Assembly: GCA_016711085.1 (NCBI GenBank)
Contig: JADJTR010000002.1
Location: 1-64,000, forward strand
From: Phyllobacteriaceae bacterium
GTDB taxonomy: Bacteria > Pseudomonadota > Alphaproteobacteria > Rhizobiales > Rhizobiaceae
Direction: 5' to 3'
Length of the DNA stretch: 64,000 nucleotides
Position numbers and translations under genes: made by a program. Of this stretch, positions 46,309 to 57,498 are shown one piece after another. The notes below the pieces were generated by a model. The model did no database searches, was not told where the DNA came from, and was given only the letters and a program-made list of their open reading frames with translations. Numbering within the stretch: the stretch's first letter is position 1; each line of letters starts with the position of its first letter.

Positions 46309-46430
46309 GCCGCGAACCCGAAACGGGCCGGCCGAAACGCCGGAAACGCGCGGGAGAGAAGCCGGTTCAGGGGCCGCCCCTCAAACGCCTCATCGAGGGT
46401 CAGGGCGGGCCGCCAAAAGGAGACGACATC

Positions 46431-48347
<1,917 letters not shown>

Positions 48348-48367
48348 GCGCGCTGCGGAAATCACGG

Positions 48368-48393
48368 CGGGGTCCCTTGCGGGACCCCGTTTT
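48368..48393 (+). terminator. terminator after dnaK
   Basis: A nine-pair stem (CGGGGTCCC/GGGACCCCG) with a TTGC loop ends in four T. It would reduce readthrough into dnaJ; the remaining 230 bases to dnaJ hold no recognisable element. Confidence 0.8.
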
Positions 48394-48623
48394 CGCGATC
48401 CGCACGAACGAACGCGGCGCGGCGACTGGCGAATGCGCTGCCCCAATCCTAGATAATCCGAACGCCTCGACGCCGGGGCAAATTGGAACCGGGGAAATGC
48501 CATCTCACTCGACGCCATCGCTGCCCTTTCGGGTTTGCCACGCTTCGGTTACAGGCGCGGCGGGGATTGGCGCGGGTACCGGGCGCAAGTCCGGATCAGG
48601 GCTAAAGGGCGGGAAGGCTGGAC

Positions 48624-49763
48624 ATGGCCAAGGCTGACTACTACGAGACTCTTGGCGTCGACCGCAAAGCCGACGAGGCGGCGCTGAAAAGCGCCTTCCG
48701 CAAGAAGGCGATGGGCTGCCACCCCGATCGCCATCCCGGCGACGCGGATGCGGAGCGCAAGTTCAAGGAATTGAACGAGGCCTACCAGATCCTGTCCGAT
48801 CCGCAGAAGCGGGCGGCCTATGATCGCTTCGGCCACGGCGCCTTCGAAAATGGCGGAGGCGGAGGCGGCTTTTCCGGATTCGGCGGCGGCGCCGGCGGCT
48901 TCTCCGACATTTTCGAGGACATCTTCGGCGAGATGATGGGCGGCGGCCGGGCGCGCCGCAATCCGTCGGGGCGCGAGCGCGGCGGCGATCTGCGCTACAA
49001 CATGGAGATCAGCCTCGAAGAGGCCTACCAGGGCAAAACGGCGCAAATCCGCGTGCCGACGACGATCGCCTGCGAAACCTGCTCGGGTTCGGGGGCCAAG
49101 GCCGGCACCAACCCGACGAGCTGCGCCATGTGCGGCGGATCGGGACGGGTGCGCCAGGCCTCCGGTTTCTTTTCGGTGGAGCGCACATGCCCGTCGTGCA
49201 ACGGCCTCGGGCAGACGATCAAAGACCCCTGCCCGAAATGCTCCGGTCAGGGGCGCACCCGCCAGGAGCGCTCATTGTCGGTCAACATACCATCGGGCAT
49301 TGAGGACGGCACCCGCATCCGCATCGCCAATGAGGGCGAGGCGGGCTTGCGCGGCGGGCCGAACGGCGATCTCTACATCTTCCTGTCGGTGAAGCCGCAC
49401 GACATTTTCCAGCGCGACGGCGCCGATCTCTACTGCAAGGTTCCCGTGGCGATGGCGACGGCGGCGCTCGGCGGCGCATTCGAGGTGTCGACGCTCGACG
49501 GCATGAAGACCCGCGTCAAGGTCGACGCGGGCACTCAAAATGGCCGCCAATTGCGCCTGAAGGGCAAGGGCATGCCGGTGATGCGCCAGCACCAGATGGG
49601 CGATCTCTACATCCAGGTCGAAGTGGAGACGCCGCAAAACCTGACGCGACGCCAGCGCGAATTGCTGGAGGAGTTCGACAGCCTGTCTTCGAAGGAAAAC
49701 AGTCCCGAATCGAGCGGCTTCTTCCACCGCTTCAAAGACTTCTTCGGGCTTGCCGGCGATTGA
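48624..49763 (+). CDS. dnaJ: co-chaperone DnaJ
   Basis: 379 residues. J domain with HPD at 33-35, a Gly/Phe-rich linker (about 75-110), four zinc-finger repeats CETCSGSG, CAMCGGSG, CPSCNGLG and CPKCSGQG, then the peptide-binding C-terminal domains. Stimulates the DnaK ATPase. Intact. Confidence 0.98.
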   Translation: MAKADYYETLGVDRKADEAALKSAFRKKAMGCHPDRHPGDADAERKFKELNEAYQILSDPQKRAAYDRFGHGAFENGGGGGGFSGFGGGAGGFSDIFEDIFGEMMGGGRARRNPSGRERGGDLRYNMEISLEEAYQGKTAQIRVPTTIACETCSGSGAKAGTNPTSCAMCGGSGRVRQASGFFSVERTCPSCNGLGQTIKDPCPKCSGQGRTRQERSLSVNIPSGIEDGTRIRIANEGEAGLRGGPNGDLYIFLSVKPHDIFQRDGADLYCKVPVAMATAALGGAFEVSTLDGMKTRVKVDAGTQNGRQLRLKGKGMPVMRQHQMGDLYIQVEVETPQNLTRRQRELLEEFDSLSSKENSPESSGFFHRFKDFFGLAGD

Positions 49764-49821
49764 CCTTGCGCTTGCCGACCAGCGCGGCGATAACGCGGCG
49801 GCAAAATGAAGGGCCACTCGC

Positions 49822-50469
49822 GTGAACGCCAAACCGGTCGCCAAAGCTGCTGGCCTGAACAAGCGCATCGGCGCCCTGCGCGGCGCATTCGCCGCCCGTT
49901 TCGGTGACGAAATGCGGTTTTTCCGCACCCTGATCGACGAGCCGCGCGCCGTCGGCGCGCTGTTGCCGACCGGGCCGGCGATGGCGACCAAGATGGCGAG
50001 CGTCGTGCGACCGGAAAATCCGGCGTCGGTGTTGGAACTCGGACCGGGCACGGGCGTCATCACCAAGGCGGTGCTGGCGCGCGGTCTCGCCCCGGCGAAA
50101 TTGGTTTGCATCGAATTCTCGCCTGAATTCGCCGGGATGATGCGGGCGCGCTACGCCGGCGTCAAGGTGATCGAAGGCGACGCCTTCGATCTCGACGCCG
50201 CCCTGGGCGAGAGGCGCGGCGAGACATTCGATTGCGTGGTTTCCGGCCTGCCGCTGCTCAATTTCCCGGCGGCGAGCCGCATCCGCCTGATCGCCGACCT
50301 GCTCGACCGCATTCCGGCCGGGCGGCCGGTCATCCAGTTTTCCTACGGACCCAAACCGCCGGTGCCGGCGCAACCGGGCCGCTTTACCGTCGCGCGCCAC
50401 GCCGTGGTGCTGAGAAACGTACCGCCGGCGCAAATCTGGATCTACCGCAAACCCGCGGGCATCGCCTGA
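49822..50469 (+). CDS. pmtA: phospholipid N-methyltransferase (PmtA-like)
   Basis: 215-residue SAM-dependent methyltransferase. Motif I is VLELGPGTGVITKAVL, then CIEFSPEF and GDAFDLDAALGE; the N-terminal RFFRTLIDEPRAVGALLPT is typical of rhizobial PmtA, which methylates phosphatidylethanolamine to phosphatidylcholine. Position between dnaJ and pyrF is also seen in rhizobia. GTG start. KsgA-like rRNA methylation is a less likely alternative given the N-terminus. Confidence 0.8.
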   Translation: MNAKPVAKAAGLNKRIGALRGAFAARFGDEMRFFRTLIDEPRAVGALLPTGPAMATKMASVVRPENPASVLELGPGTGVITKAVLARGLAPAKLVCIEFSPEFAGMMRARYAGVKVIEGDAFDLDAALGERRGETFDCVVSGLPLLNFPAASRIRLIADLLDRIPAGRPVIQFSYGPKPPVPAQPGRFTVARHAVVLRNVPPAQIWIYRKPAGIA

Positions 50470-50487
50470 CCCTACCAAGAGGCATCC

Positions 50488-51081
50488 ATGATCACGCCGA
50501 AAATCCTGGTCTTCGCCGGCTCGACCCGCAACGGGGCCATTTCCGGCCATGTCGCTGACAATGCGGCGCGCGTTCTGGCGACCGCCGGCGCGGATGTGAC
50601 GCGCATCTCGCTCGCCGACTATCCGCTGCCGATCATGGACGAGGAACTGGAGGCCGAGAAAGGCCTGCCGGCCAATGCGACAAAGCTGGCGCGGCTGATC
50701 GCGACCCATGACGGCGTTCTGGTGGCGACGCCCGAATACAACGGCTCTATCCCGCCGCTGTTGAAGAATGTCATCGACTGGGTGAGCCGGGTGACGACGG
50801 ACGGCGCCCGGCCGATCAAACCCTATGCGAGCCGGCCGTTTGCGCTGTGCTCCTCATCGAACGGGCCGTTCGCCGGCATCCGCGCCATCAACCATTTGCG
50901 CGCTGTCCTTGTCCATGTCGGCTGCGATGTGGTGTCGCCGCAATGCTCGGTGGCGCGCGGCCAGGAGGCTTTCGACGACACCGGCGAATTCCGTGACCCG
51001 CGCTCGCGCGACGTGATGGCGCAGGTGTGCGAAACGCTGGTCGAGCGGGCGAAATTGCTGGCGACCCGGGTGGACGCATGA
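50488..51081 (+). CDS. NADPH-dependent FMN reductase
   Basis: 197-residue flavodoxin-like protein. The phosphate loop is AGSTRNGAIS, and VATPEYNGSIPPLLKNVIDW is the flavin-binding stretch common to ChrR/ArsH/azoreductase-like NAD(P)H:FMN reductases. Substrate unknown. It lies 18 bases after pmtA, and its stop overlaps the pyrF ATG (ATGA), so the three are co-transcribed. Confidence 0.88.
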   Translation: MITPKILVFAGSTRNGAISGHVADNAARVLATAGADVTRISLADYPLPIMDEELEAEKGLPANATKLARLIATHDGVLVATPEYNGSIPPLLKNVIDWVSRVTTDGARPIKPYASRPFALCSSSNGPFAGIRAINHLRAVLVHVGCDVVSPQCSVARGQEAFDDTGEFRDPRSRDVMAQVCETLVERAKLLATRVDA

Positions 51082-51767
51082 CTCCCGCCGACCGCCTGAT
51101 CGCCGCCCTTGATACGCCGACGGTGGCGGAGGCGGCGGCCATCGTCGCGGAACTTTCGCCTTCGGTCACGTTCTTCAAGGTCGGCTACCAGCTCGCCTTC
51201 GCCGGCGGTCTGGAGTTCGCCCGCGACCTGGCGCGGGACGGAAACCACGTCTTTCTCGACATGAAGCTGCTCGACATCGACAATACGGTGGAAAAGGCGG
51301 TCGAAAACATCGTGCGCATGGGCGTGACCATGCTGACGCTGCATGCCTACCCCAAAGCGATGCGCGCGGCGGTGAAGGCGGCGCAGGGCTCGAATCTGAC
51401 CCTGCTCGGCGTCACGGTGCTGACGTCCATGGACCGGTTCGACCTGATTGAGGCCGGCTACTCCCACGACCCGGAATCGCTGGTGCTGATCCGCGCCCGC
51501 CAGGCGAAGGAGGCCGGCATGGGCGGCGTGGTCTGCTCACCAGAGGAGGCGGCTGCGGTGCGCGCCGTCATCGGCCCCGACATGGCGGTGGTGACGCCTG
51601 GCATCCGCCCGGCGGGCGCCGACAAGGGAGACCAGAAGCGGGTGATGACGCCGGCCGAGGCCATTCGCGCCGGGGCCTCGCATCTCGTCGTCGGCCGGCC
51701 GATCACCGGCGCGGTTGACAGGCGCACGGCGGCGGAAACTATCCTCGCCGAGATCGCCGCAGCCTGA
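51078..51767 (+). CDS. pyrF: orotidine 5'-phosphate decarboxylase
   Basis: 229 residues, last step of UMP synthesis. The catalytic block is HVFLDMKLLDIDNTVEKAV with the Asp-Lys-Asp array, preceded by FKVGYQL and followed by VTPGIRPAGADKGDQKRV and the phosphate loop ASHLVVGRPIT. Start set at the ATG that overlaps the preceding stop; the frame is open further upstream but inside the reductase. Intact. Confidence 0.96.
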   Translation: MTPADRLIAALDTPTVAEAAAIVAELSPSVTFFKVGYQLAFAGGLEFARDLARDGNHVFLDMKLLDIDNTVEKAVENIVRMGVTMLTLHAYPKAMRAAVKAAQGSNLTLLGVTVLTSMDRFDLIEAGYSHDPESLVLIRARQAKEAGMGGVVCSPEEAAAVRAVIGPDMAVVTPGIRPAGADKGDQKRVMTPAEAIRAGASHLVVGRPITGAVDRRTAAETILAEIAAA

Positions 51768-51780
51768 GGAGGAGGACAAC

Positions 51781-52071
51781 TTGGCCAAGGGATACTGGAT
51801 CGCGCATGTCAATGTCCGCGACGCCGAGCGTTACAATTATGTGGCGACGGCGAAACCGGCGTTCGAGAAATTCGGCGCGCGCTTCCTCGCCCGCGGTGGC
51901 GACCACCGCACGCTGGAAGGCCGCGACCGGGCGCGCAATGTGGTGATCGAATTCCCGTCGTTGCAGGCGGCGCTCGCCTGCTACAATTCGCCCGAATACC
52001 AGGCCGCGAAAGCCATCCGCCAGAGCGTGGCCGAGGCGGACATGGTCGTCGTCGAGGGTTTCGACGCCTGA
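51781..52071 (+). CDS. DUF1330 protein
   Basis: 96 residues with a ferredoxin-like alpha+beta (dimeric barrel) pattern: AKGYWIAHVNVRDAERY, KFGARFLARGG and VVIEFPSLQAALACYNSPEY, typical of DUF1330. TTG start with a strong GAGGAGG site; no ATG is available in frame nearby. It follows pyrF by 13 bases. Function of the family is unknown. Confidence 0.88.
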   Translation: MAKGYWIAHVNVRDAERYNYVATAKPAFEKFGARFLARGGDHRTLEGRDRARNVVIEFPSLQAALACYNSPEYQAAKAIRQSVAEADMVVVEGFDA

Positions 52072-52202
52072 TCGGGAGAAAGCCGAGAATTGGTGGCTTA
52101 CGCCCTAAGCTCTATTGCATTGCAGCAGAAGCCGGTTAACCTGTTCGCAACGCAACAGGCCGAGCATGGTCGCGACCTGCATCGGCTGACGGGGGAACAG
52201 GC

Positions 52203-53477
52203 ATGTACTACCGTCTTTACGAAATGAACCACGCCATGCTGCAGCCGTGGCGCGCCGTGGCCGATGCGACGCGGCTGTTTTATCGCAACCCGCTCAATCC
52301 GCTGTCGATGACGCCCTTCGGCAGGGCGGTTGCCGGCGCGGCGGAGTTGTTCGAACGCACCACCCGCGTCTACGGCAAACCCGTTTTCGGTCTTGCCGAT
52401 ACGACCGTCGACGGGCGCGAGGTTCCGGTTACCGAGAAAATCGTGTGGAAGCGGCCGTTCTGCGGCCTGATCCATTTCGAGCGTGAATTGCCGGCCGGCC
52501 GCGCGCCCGATCCGAGAATCCTGATGGTGGCGCCGATGTCCGGCCACTACGCCACGCTGCTGCGCGGCACGGTGGAGGCGCTGCTGCCTCACGCCGATGT
52601 TTACATCACCGACTGGGCCGATGCGCGCACCGTGCCGATGTCGGACGGGCATTTCGACCTCGACGATTACGTCGATCATGTCGTCGACATGCTGCACCTG
52701 CTCGGGCCCGATACCCATGTGATGGCGGTGTGCCAGCCTTCGGTGCCGGTTTTCGCCGCGATATCGCTGATGGAGGCGCGCGGCGAGCGCAACGCGCCCT
52801 CGTCGATGATCCTGATGGGCGGCCCGATTGATACCCGCGTCAATCCGACTGCCGTCAACAAGCTGGCCGAGGAAAAGGGCATCGCCTGGTTCCGCGACAA
52901 CGTCATCATGCAGGTGCCGTGGCCGCATCCCGGCGCCATGCGCGACGTCTATCCGGGTTTCCTGCAATTGTCGGGCTTCATGAGCATGAATCTCGACAAG
53001 CACATCGTCGCCCACAAGGAATTCTACCTCCATCTGGTCAAGAACGACGGCGATTCGGCCGTAAAGCACCGCGAATTCTACGACGAGTATCTGGCGGTGA
53101 TGGATTTGACGGCGGAGTTCTACCTGCAGACCGTCGATACGGTGTTCGTGCGCCATGCGTTGCCGAAGGGGGAGATGACGCATCGCGGCGAACGCGTCGA
53201 TCCCGGCGCCATCCGGACCACGGCGCTGATGACCATCGAGGGCGAAAACGACGACATTTCCGGCGTCGGCCAGACCGAGGCTGCCCACCGTTTGACGCCT
53301 AACCTGCCCGATCACCTGCGCATGCATTGGCTGCAGCCGCAGGTCGGCCATTACGGCGTGTTCAACGGTTCGCGCTTCCGCCGCGACATCGTGCCGAAAA
53401 TCGTCGACTTCATCCACGCCACGCAAAAGAGCGCGCGCAAGCCCAAGCTGGTCGCGGGTCTCGGCCGCAAGGCCTGA
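52203..53477 (+). CDS. phaZ: intracellular poly(3-hydroxybutyrate) depolymerase
   Basis: 424-residue alpha/beta-hydrolase of the PhaZ1 type. The nucleophile is a Cys (Cys177 in VCQPSVPV) rather than Ser, as in the Ralstonia enzyme; the Asp region is in TIEGENDDISGVGQT and the His in VGHYGVFNGSRFR. The conserved opening MYYRLYEMNHAMLQPWR is present. It mobilises stored PHB granules, showing that this organism stores PHB. Separate gene after a 130-base gap. Confidence 0.94.
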   Translation: MYYRLYEMNHAMLQPWRAVADATRLFYRNPLNPLSMTPFGRAVAGAAELFERTTRVYGKPVFGLADTTVDGREVPVTEKIVWKRPFCGLIHFERELPAGRAPDPRILMVAPMSGHYATLLRGTVEALLPHADVYITDWADARTVPMSDGHFDLDDYVDHVVDMLHLLGPDTHVMAVCQPSVPVFAAISLMEARGERNAPSSMILMGGPIDTRVNPTAVNKLAEEKGIAWFRDNVIMQVPWPHPGAMRDVYPGFLQLSGFMSMNLDKHIVAHKEFYLHLVKNDGDSAVKHREFYDEYLAVMDLTAEFYLQTVDTVFVRHALPKGEMTHRGERVDPGAIRTTALMTIEGENDDISGVGQTEAAHRLTPNLPDHLRMHWLQPQVGHYGVFNGSRFRRDIVPKIVDFIHATQKSARKPKLVAGLGRKA

Positions 53478-53483
53478 CCGGCC

Positions 53484-54191
53484 TCAGGCGGGCTTGCGCG
53501 GCACGTCGAGGCCGCGCTGCGCCGCGGGCTTGGCGAGGCAACGGTCGCGCCAGGCGAGCACATGCGGGAATTCGGCAAGGCCGAGCGCTTCCTCGGCGTC
53601 GTAACCTGTCGACAGCGACCGCACCCAGGGGAAAGTGGCGATGTCGGCGATGGTCCAGTCGTCGCCGACAAGGAAGGGCCGCGACGCCAGTCGCTCCTCA
53701 AGCACGCCCAACAAGCGGCGCGATTCATCGCGGTAGCGGGCATGGGGGCGTTTGTCCTCGATCTCCCGGCCGGCGAATTTGTGGAAATAACCGAACTGGC
53801 CAAACATCGGGCCGACCCCGCCCATCTGGAAGAACAGCCAGACGATGGTTTCCATGCGCGCGGCCGGATCTGCCGGCAGGAGCCGCCCCGTCTTCTCGGC
53901 GAGATAAAGCAGGATGGCGCCTGATTCGAACAGGCCGATCGGCTTGCCGCCAGGCCCGTCAGGATCGATGAGCGCCGGAATCTTGCCGTTCGGATTGAGC
54001 GACAGGAACTCCGGGGTCTTCTGGTCGTTGGCGGAAAACTCGATGCGGTGCGCCTCGTAGGCAAGCCCGAGTTCCTCCAGCGCCACCGCGACCTTGACGC
54101 CGTTCGGCGTCGGCAAGGAATAAAGCTGGATACGGTCGGGATGCGCCGCCGGCCAGCGTTGCGTGATCGCGAATCCGGACAGGTCGGCCAT
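53484..54191 (-). CDS. glutathione S-transferase (YfcG/YghU-type)
   Basis: 235 residues. Thioredoxin-fold N-terminal domain (about 20-105) with IQLYSLPTPNGVKV (Thr/Asn in place of the usual catalytic Tyr/Ser), NPNGKIPALIDPDG and FESGAILLYLAEKTG for glutathione binding, and an alpha-helical C-terminal domain with FFQMGGVGPMFGQFGYF. YghU-type members act on organic disulfides or peroxides. Converges on phaZ with a six-base gap. Confidence 0.9.
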   Translation of the reverse strand: MADLSGFAITQRWPAAHPDRIQLYSLPTPNGVKVAVALEELGLAYEAHRIEFSANDQKTPEFLSLNPNGKIPALIDPDGPGGKPIGLFESGAILLYLAEKTGRLLPADPAARMETIVWLFFQMGGVGPMFGQFGYFHKFAGREIEDKRPHARYRDESRRLLGVLEERLASRPFLVGDDWTIADIATFPWVRSLSTGYDAEEALGLAEFPHVLAWRDRCLAKPAAQRGLDVPRKPA

Positions 54192-54295
54192 GGTTTCCCC
54201 CCAAATTGCTTGTGTCGCCCCAAGATAGGGACGGTCGCGGCGGCGCGCCAGCGGCGAGGCGCCGACTTTCGATTCCGGCCGGCCCTTTTCGCCGG

Positions 54296-55081
54296 TCAGG
54301 CGGCCATTGTCTCCGGCGGCGGAACCTTGGCGCCGGTCATGAAGGCCACCGCGTCCGACATGGTGTATTGCTTCGGATCGATGATGCACAGCCGCTTGCC
54401 GAGCCGATGGATATGGATGCGGTCGGCCACTTCGAAGACATGCGGCATGTTGTGGGAAATCAGCACGATCGGAATGCCGCGATTGCGCACGTCGAGGATC
54501 AGCTCCAGCACGCGCCGCGACTCCTTGACGCCGAGCGCCGCCGTCGGCTCGTCGAGGATGATGACCTTCGAGCCGAAGGCGGCGGCGCGCGCCACCGCGA
54601 CGCCCTGGCGCTGGCCGCCGGACAGCGTCTCCACCGCCTGATTGATGTTCTGGATCGTCATCAGGCCGAGTTCGTTGAGTTTCTCGCGGGCAAAATCCTG
54701 CATGGACTTGCGGTCCATCTTGCGAAAGACGGAACCAAGGATGCCCGGCGCCCGGCGCTCACGGCCGAGGAACATGTTCTCGGCAATCGACAGGGCCGGG
54801 GACAAAGCGAGGTTCTGGTACACGGTTTCGATGCCGGCCTTGCGCGCATCCTCCGGCGAGCGGAAATGCAGTTGCTTGCCTTCCATCCAGATTTCGCCGT
54901 GATCCGGCGAGACGGCGCCGCTGATCGCCTTGATCAGGGTCGACTTGCCGGCGCCGTTGTCGCCAATGACGGCGAGAATCTCGCCCGGCATGAGGTCGAA
55001 GTCGGAGCCGTTCATGGCGACGACCTGGCCGTAGCGCTTCATCAGCCCGCGGCATTTGAGAATGGGTTCCATGGCGGTCAT
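54296..55081 (-). CDS. frcA: fructose ABC transporter ATPase FrcA
   Basis: 261-residue single ATP-binding domain: Walker A GDNGAGKST, signature LSGGQRQGVAVAR, Walker B VIILDEPTAALG. Unlike RbsA or XylG it is not duplicated, which is typical of FrcA. The ATG overlaps the frcC stop (ATGA); an ATG nine bases later (MEPILKC) is an alternative. Likeness to the Sinorhizobium fructose system is from family memory. Confidence 0.9.
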   Translation of the reverse strand: MTAMEPILKCRGLMKRYGQVVAMNGSDFDLMPGEILAVIGDNGAGKSTLIKAISGAVSPDHGEIWMEGKQLHFRSPEDARKAGIETVYQNLALSPALSIAENMFLGRERRAPGILGSVFRKMDRKSMQDFAREKLNELGLMTIQNINQAVETLSGGQRQGVAVARAAAFGSKVIILDEPTAALGVKESRRVLELILDVRNRGIPIVLISHNMPHVFEVADRIHIHRLGKRLCIIDPKQYTMSDAVAFMTGAKVPPPETMAA

Positions 55082-56151
55082 GCCGAAGCCCTCCGCAGCG
55101 ATTGGTCGAGCGCGACGGCGACGATGACGAGAATGCCGGCCGCGAATTGTTGCCAGTAGTCGTCGACGCGCGCCAGCGACAGGCCGGTCGTGAACACCTG
55201 GACGATGAACGCGCCCAGCACCGAACCGATAATCGAGCCGCGACCGCCGAACAGGGACGTGCCGCCGATGACCACCGCGGTGATCGACGCCAGATGAACG
55301 GTGTCGAAGGAGATCGGGTTGATCGAACCGACGCGGCCGATGGCGACCCAGGCGGCGAAGCCGCAGATCAATCCCGCGACGGCGTAGACCGAGATCAGCA
55401 ACCGGTCGGTCTGGATGCCCGAAAGCATGGCGGCGTCGGGATCGTCGCCGACAGCGTGGACGTAGCGTCCCCATGCCGTGTGATTGAGGACATACCACAA
55501 CAATGCGGCAAGCAGGATCAGCGCCAGGCCGCCAAAGGTGAAGGTGGCGCCGAGGAATTTGATGTTGTTGCCGAACCACAGCAGCGCCGGCGCTTTTTCC
55601 TCGATATCGAGGGCGCGGATGGATTCCGAATGCGAATACCACAGTTTCAGCGCCGAAAAGACACTGAGCGTGCCGAGCGTGACGATGAAGGGAGGCAGCT
55701 TGACCTTGGCGACAAGCACGCCGTTCACCCAGCCCATGAGGCCGGCGAAGAACATGCCGATGACGAGCGCGACGATCACCGGCCATTCGTGGACGACGGC
55801 GATGCGGCCCATGATGATCGAACTGATGACGAGGATGGCGCCGACCGACAGGTCGATGCCGGCGGTCAGTATGATCAGAGTCTGGCCGAGCGCGACTATG
55901 CCGGTGACGGTCACCTGCTGCAGGATCGTCGACAGGACGCCGGGCGTCATGAAGCGTGGCGCGACAAGCCCGAAGGCAATGACGCTCAGCAAGAGGACAA
56001 GCGCGGGAACCATGGTCGGATTGTCGCGCAGGAAACCCTGCGCCCGGCTGAACAGCGTGTTGTCGTCCTTTTCGAAGGAGGCGACCGCCTTGTCGGCCTC
56101 GCTCAACTTCGCCTCGAAGTCGACAATGGTTTTCGTCGGCGCGTCGCTCAT
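55078..56151 (-). CDS. frcC: fructose ABC transporter permease FrcC
   Basis: 357-residue ribose-type (RbsC/BPD2) permease with about eight to ten hydrophobic segments. LTAGIDLSVGAILVISS and GTSLFGGRGSIIGSVLGA are family signatures. A 45-residue polar N-terminus (VDFEAKLSEADKAVASFEKDD) matches FrcC-type permeases. GGGAGGAC before the ATG; the frame upstream of it is not supported. Confidence 0.92.
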   Translation of the reverse strand: MSDAPTKTIVDFEAKLSEADKAVASFEKDDNTLFSRAQGFLRDNPTMVPALVLLLSVIAFGLVAPRFMTPGVLSTILQQVTVTGIVALGQTLIILTAGIDLSVGAILVISSIIMGRIAVVHEWPVIVALVIGMFFAGLMGWVNGVLVAKVKLPPFIVTLGTLSVFSALKLWYSHSESIRALDIEEKAPALLWFGNNIKFLGATFTFGGLALILLAALLWYVLNHTAWGRYVHAVGDDPDAAMLSGIQTDRLLISVYAVAGLICGFAAWVAIGRVGSINPISFDTVHLASITAVVIGGTSLFGGRGSIIGSVLGAFIVQVFTTGLSLARVDDYWQQFAAGILVIVAVALDQSLRRASA

Positions 56152-56199
56152 CGACCGTCCTCCCGTGAAAGTGCGTCGGATCAACCTGGACCGGATGTG

Positions 56200-56227
56200 C
56201 GAAGGGCGACAGTAAAGTCGCCCTTCG
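56200..56227 (-). other. intercistronic stem-loop between frcB and frcC
   Basis: A perfect 11-pair stem (CGAAGGGCGAC/GTCGCCCTTCG) with a six-base loop and no T tract after it. Such structures after a binding-protein gene usually protect its mRNA 3' end, giving more FrcB than membrane subunits. Confidence 0.75.
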
Positions 56228-56254
56228 TTAGGTCAAGCGTGATCGATCAGGCCA

Positions 56255-57274
56255 TCAACCCCAGCAGAGCTCGGTTCCCTTGGCCGAATCGATGGAGGGG
56301 ACGCCCTCGGCCGGCTGGTCGGTCACCAGATTGACGCCGGTGTTGAAGAACGACAGGCCTTCCGAAGCCTTCGGCTTGGAGCCGTCCTTGGCGAAAGCGA
56401 CGATCGCCTCGATGCCCTTGGACGCCATGAGCAGCGGGTATTGCTGGGAGGTCGCGCCGATGACGCCATCCTTGACCGACTTCACGCCGGGGCAGCCGCC
56501 GTCGACCGAGACGATCAGAACGCCCTTTTCCTTGCCGGCCTTCTTGAGCGCCTGGAAAGCGCCTTCGGCGGCCGGCTCGTTGATCGTGTAAACAACATTC
56601 ATGTTCGGCTCCTTGGCGAGTAGATTCTCGACCGAGGTGACGCCGCCTTCCGGATTGGCGCCGGAGGATTCGTGGCCGATGACGCGCGGGTCCTTTTCCG
56701 AGCCCATGACCTTCAGGTCGGGAACTTCGATGCCGAAGCCGACGAGGAAACCGGTGTCGCGGGCGACGTCAACGGAGATGTTGTCCTTGTTGATGTCGAG
56801 CATGCCGATCTTGGCGTCCTTGGCGGCGTCGCCGAGCTTGGCCTTGGCCCACATGCCGATCAGCTTGCCGGCTTCGAAATTGTCGGTGGCGAAGGTCATG
56901 TCCTGCGCGTCGCCATCGGCCAGCGGCGTGTCGAGCGCGATGACCAGGACGCCGGCTTCACGGGCTTTCTTCAGCGCCGGGCCGACGGAATCGTTCGACG
57001 GTGTGATCAGGATGCCCTTGGCGCCGCCGGCGACGCAATTCTCGATGGCGGTGATCTGCGGCGCGGCGTCACCGTCCTTTTCGCCGGCATAGGCCTGGAA
57101 ATCGAGCCCTGCCGCCTTGGCGGCGCCTTCGGCGCCTTCCTTCATTTTCACGAAGAACGGGTTGGTGTTGTTTTTGGTGATGAGGCAGGCGAGGTCTGCG
57201 GCGGCGGCAGGCGCCGCGAAAACCACGCCAAGCGCGAGCGCCGCGATGGCGGATGAGAAAACGGACTTTTTCAT
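56255..57274 (-). CDS. frcB: fructose ABC transporter periplasmic binding protein FrcB
   Basis: 339 residues: signal peptide (1-25, cleavage after PAAAA), then a type I periplasmic-binding fold with CLITKNNTNPFFVKMKEG, VVYTINEPAAEGAF and VSVDGGCPGVKSVKDGVIG, very like Sinorhizobium FrcB. First gene of the transporter operon, with GGGAGG before the ATG. Divergent from frcR across an AT-rich operator region. Confidence 0.93.
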   Translation of the reverse strand: MKKSVFSSAIAALALGVVFAAPAAAADLACLITKNNTNPFFVKMKEGAEGAAKAAGLDFQAYAGEKDGDAAPQITAIENCVAGGAKGILITPSNDSVGPALKKAREAGVLVIALDTPLADGDAQDMTFATDNFEAGKLIGMWAKAKLGDAAKDAKIGMLDINKDNISVDVARDTGFLVGFGIEVPDLKVMGSEKDPRVIGHESSGANPEGGVTSVENLLAKEPNMNVVYTINEPAAEGAFQALKKAGKEKGVLIVSVDGGCPGVKSVKDGVIGATSQQYPLLMASKGIEAIVAFAKDGSKPKASEGLSFFNTGVNLVTDQPAEGVPSIDSAKGTELCWG

Positions 57275-57404
57275 TGAATACCTCCCGGGGATTCACTGCC
57301 GGAACTGGCCGGCGCCATGCACTGCGAAGCGGGTCGCATCAGGGGCAATCGCTCCTCCTGCGACCGCTTCTGGCCTTAGCGAACACCGAATCCGGATTTG
57401 TGTC

Positions 57405-57429
57405 AATAAATAATTCCACTTGATTTATT
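57405..57429. promoter_or_regulatory. candidate FrcR operator
   Basis: Inverted repeat AATAAAT/ATTTATT with an 11-base spacer in a short AT-rich island between frcB and frcR. ROK repressors such as NagC and Mlc bind AT-rich dyads of this kind. No promoter boxes could be fixed with confidence. Confidence 0.6.
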
Positions 57430-57498
57430 AATTCGATCTGCCAAGCTTTTCCCGATGTCCCAAACGCGCTAAGCGACAAAGGGGCGGGAGGAGCAGCC

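Noticed and set aside
48840..48960. Short tandem GGC-rich repeat that could be read as a repeat array
   Set aside because: It encodes the Gly/Phe-rich linker of DnaJ; no regular spacer-repeat structure exists, and no CRISPR or cas gene was seen.
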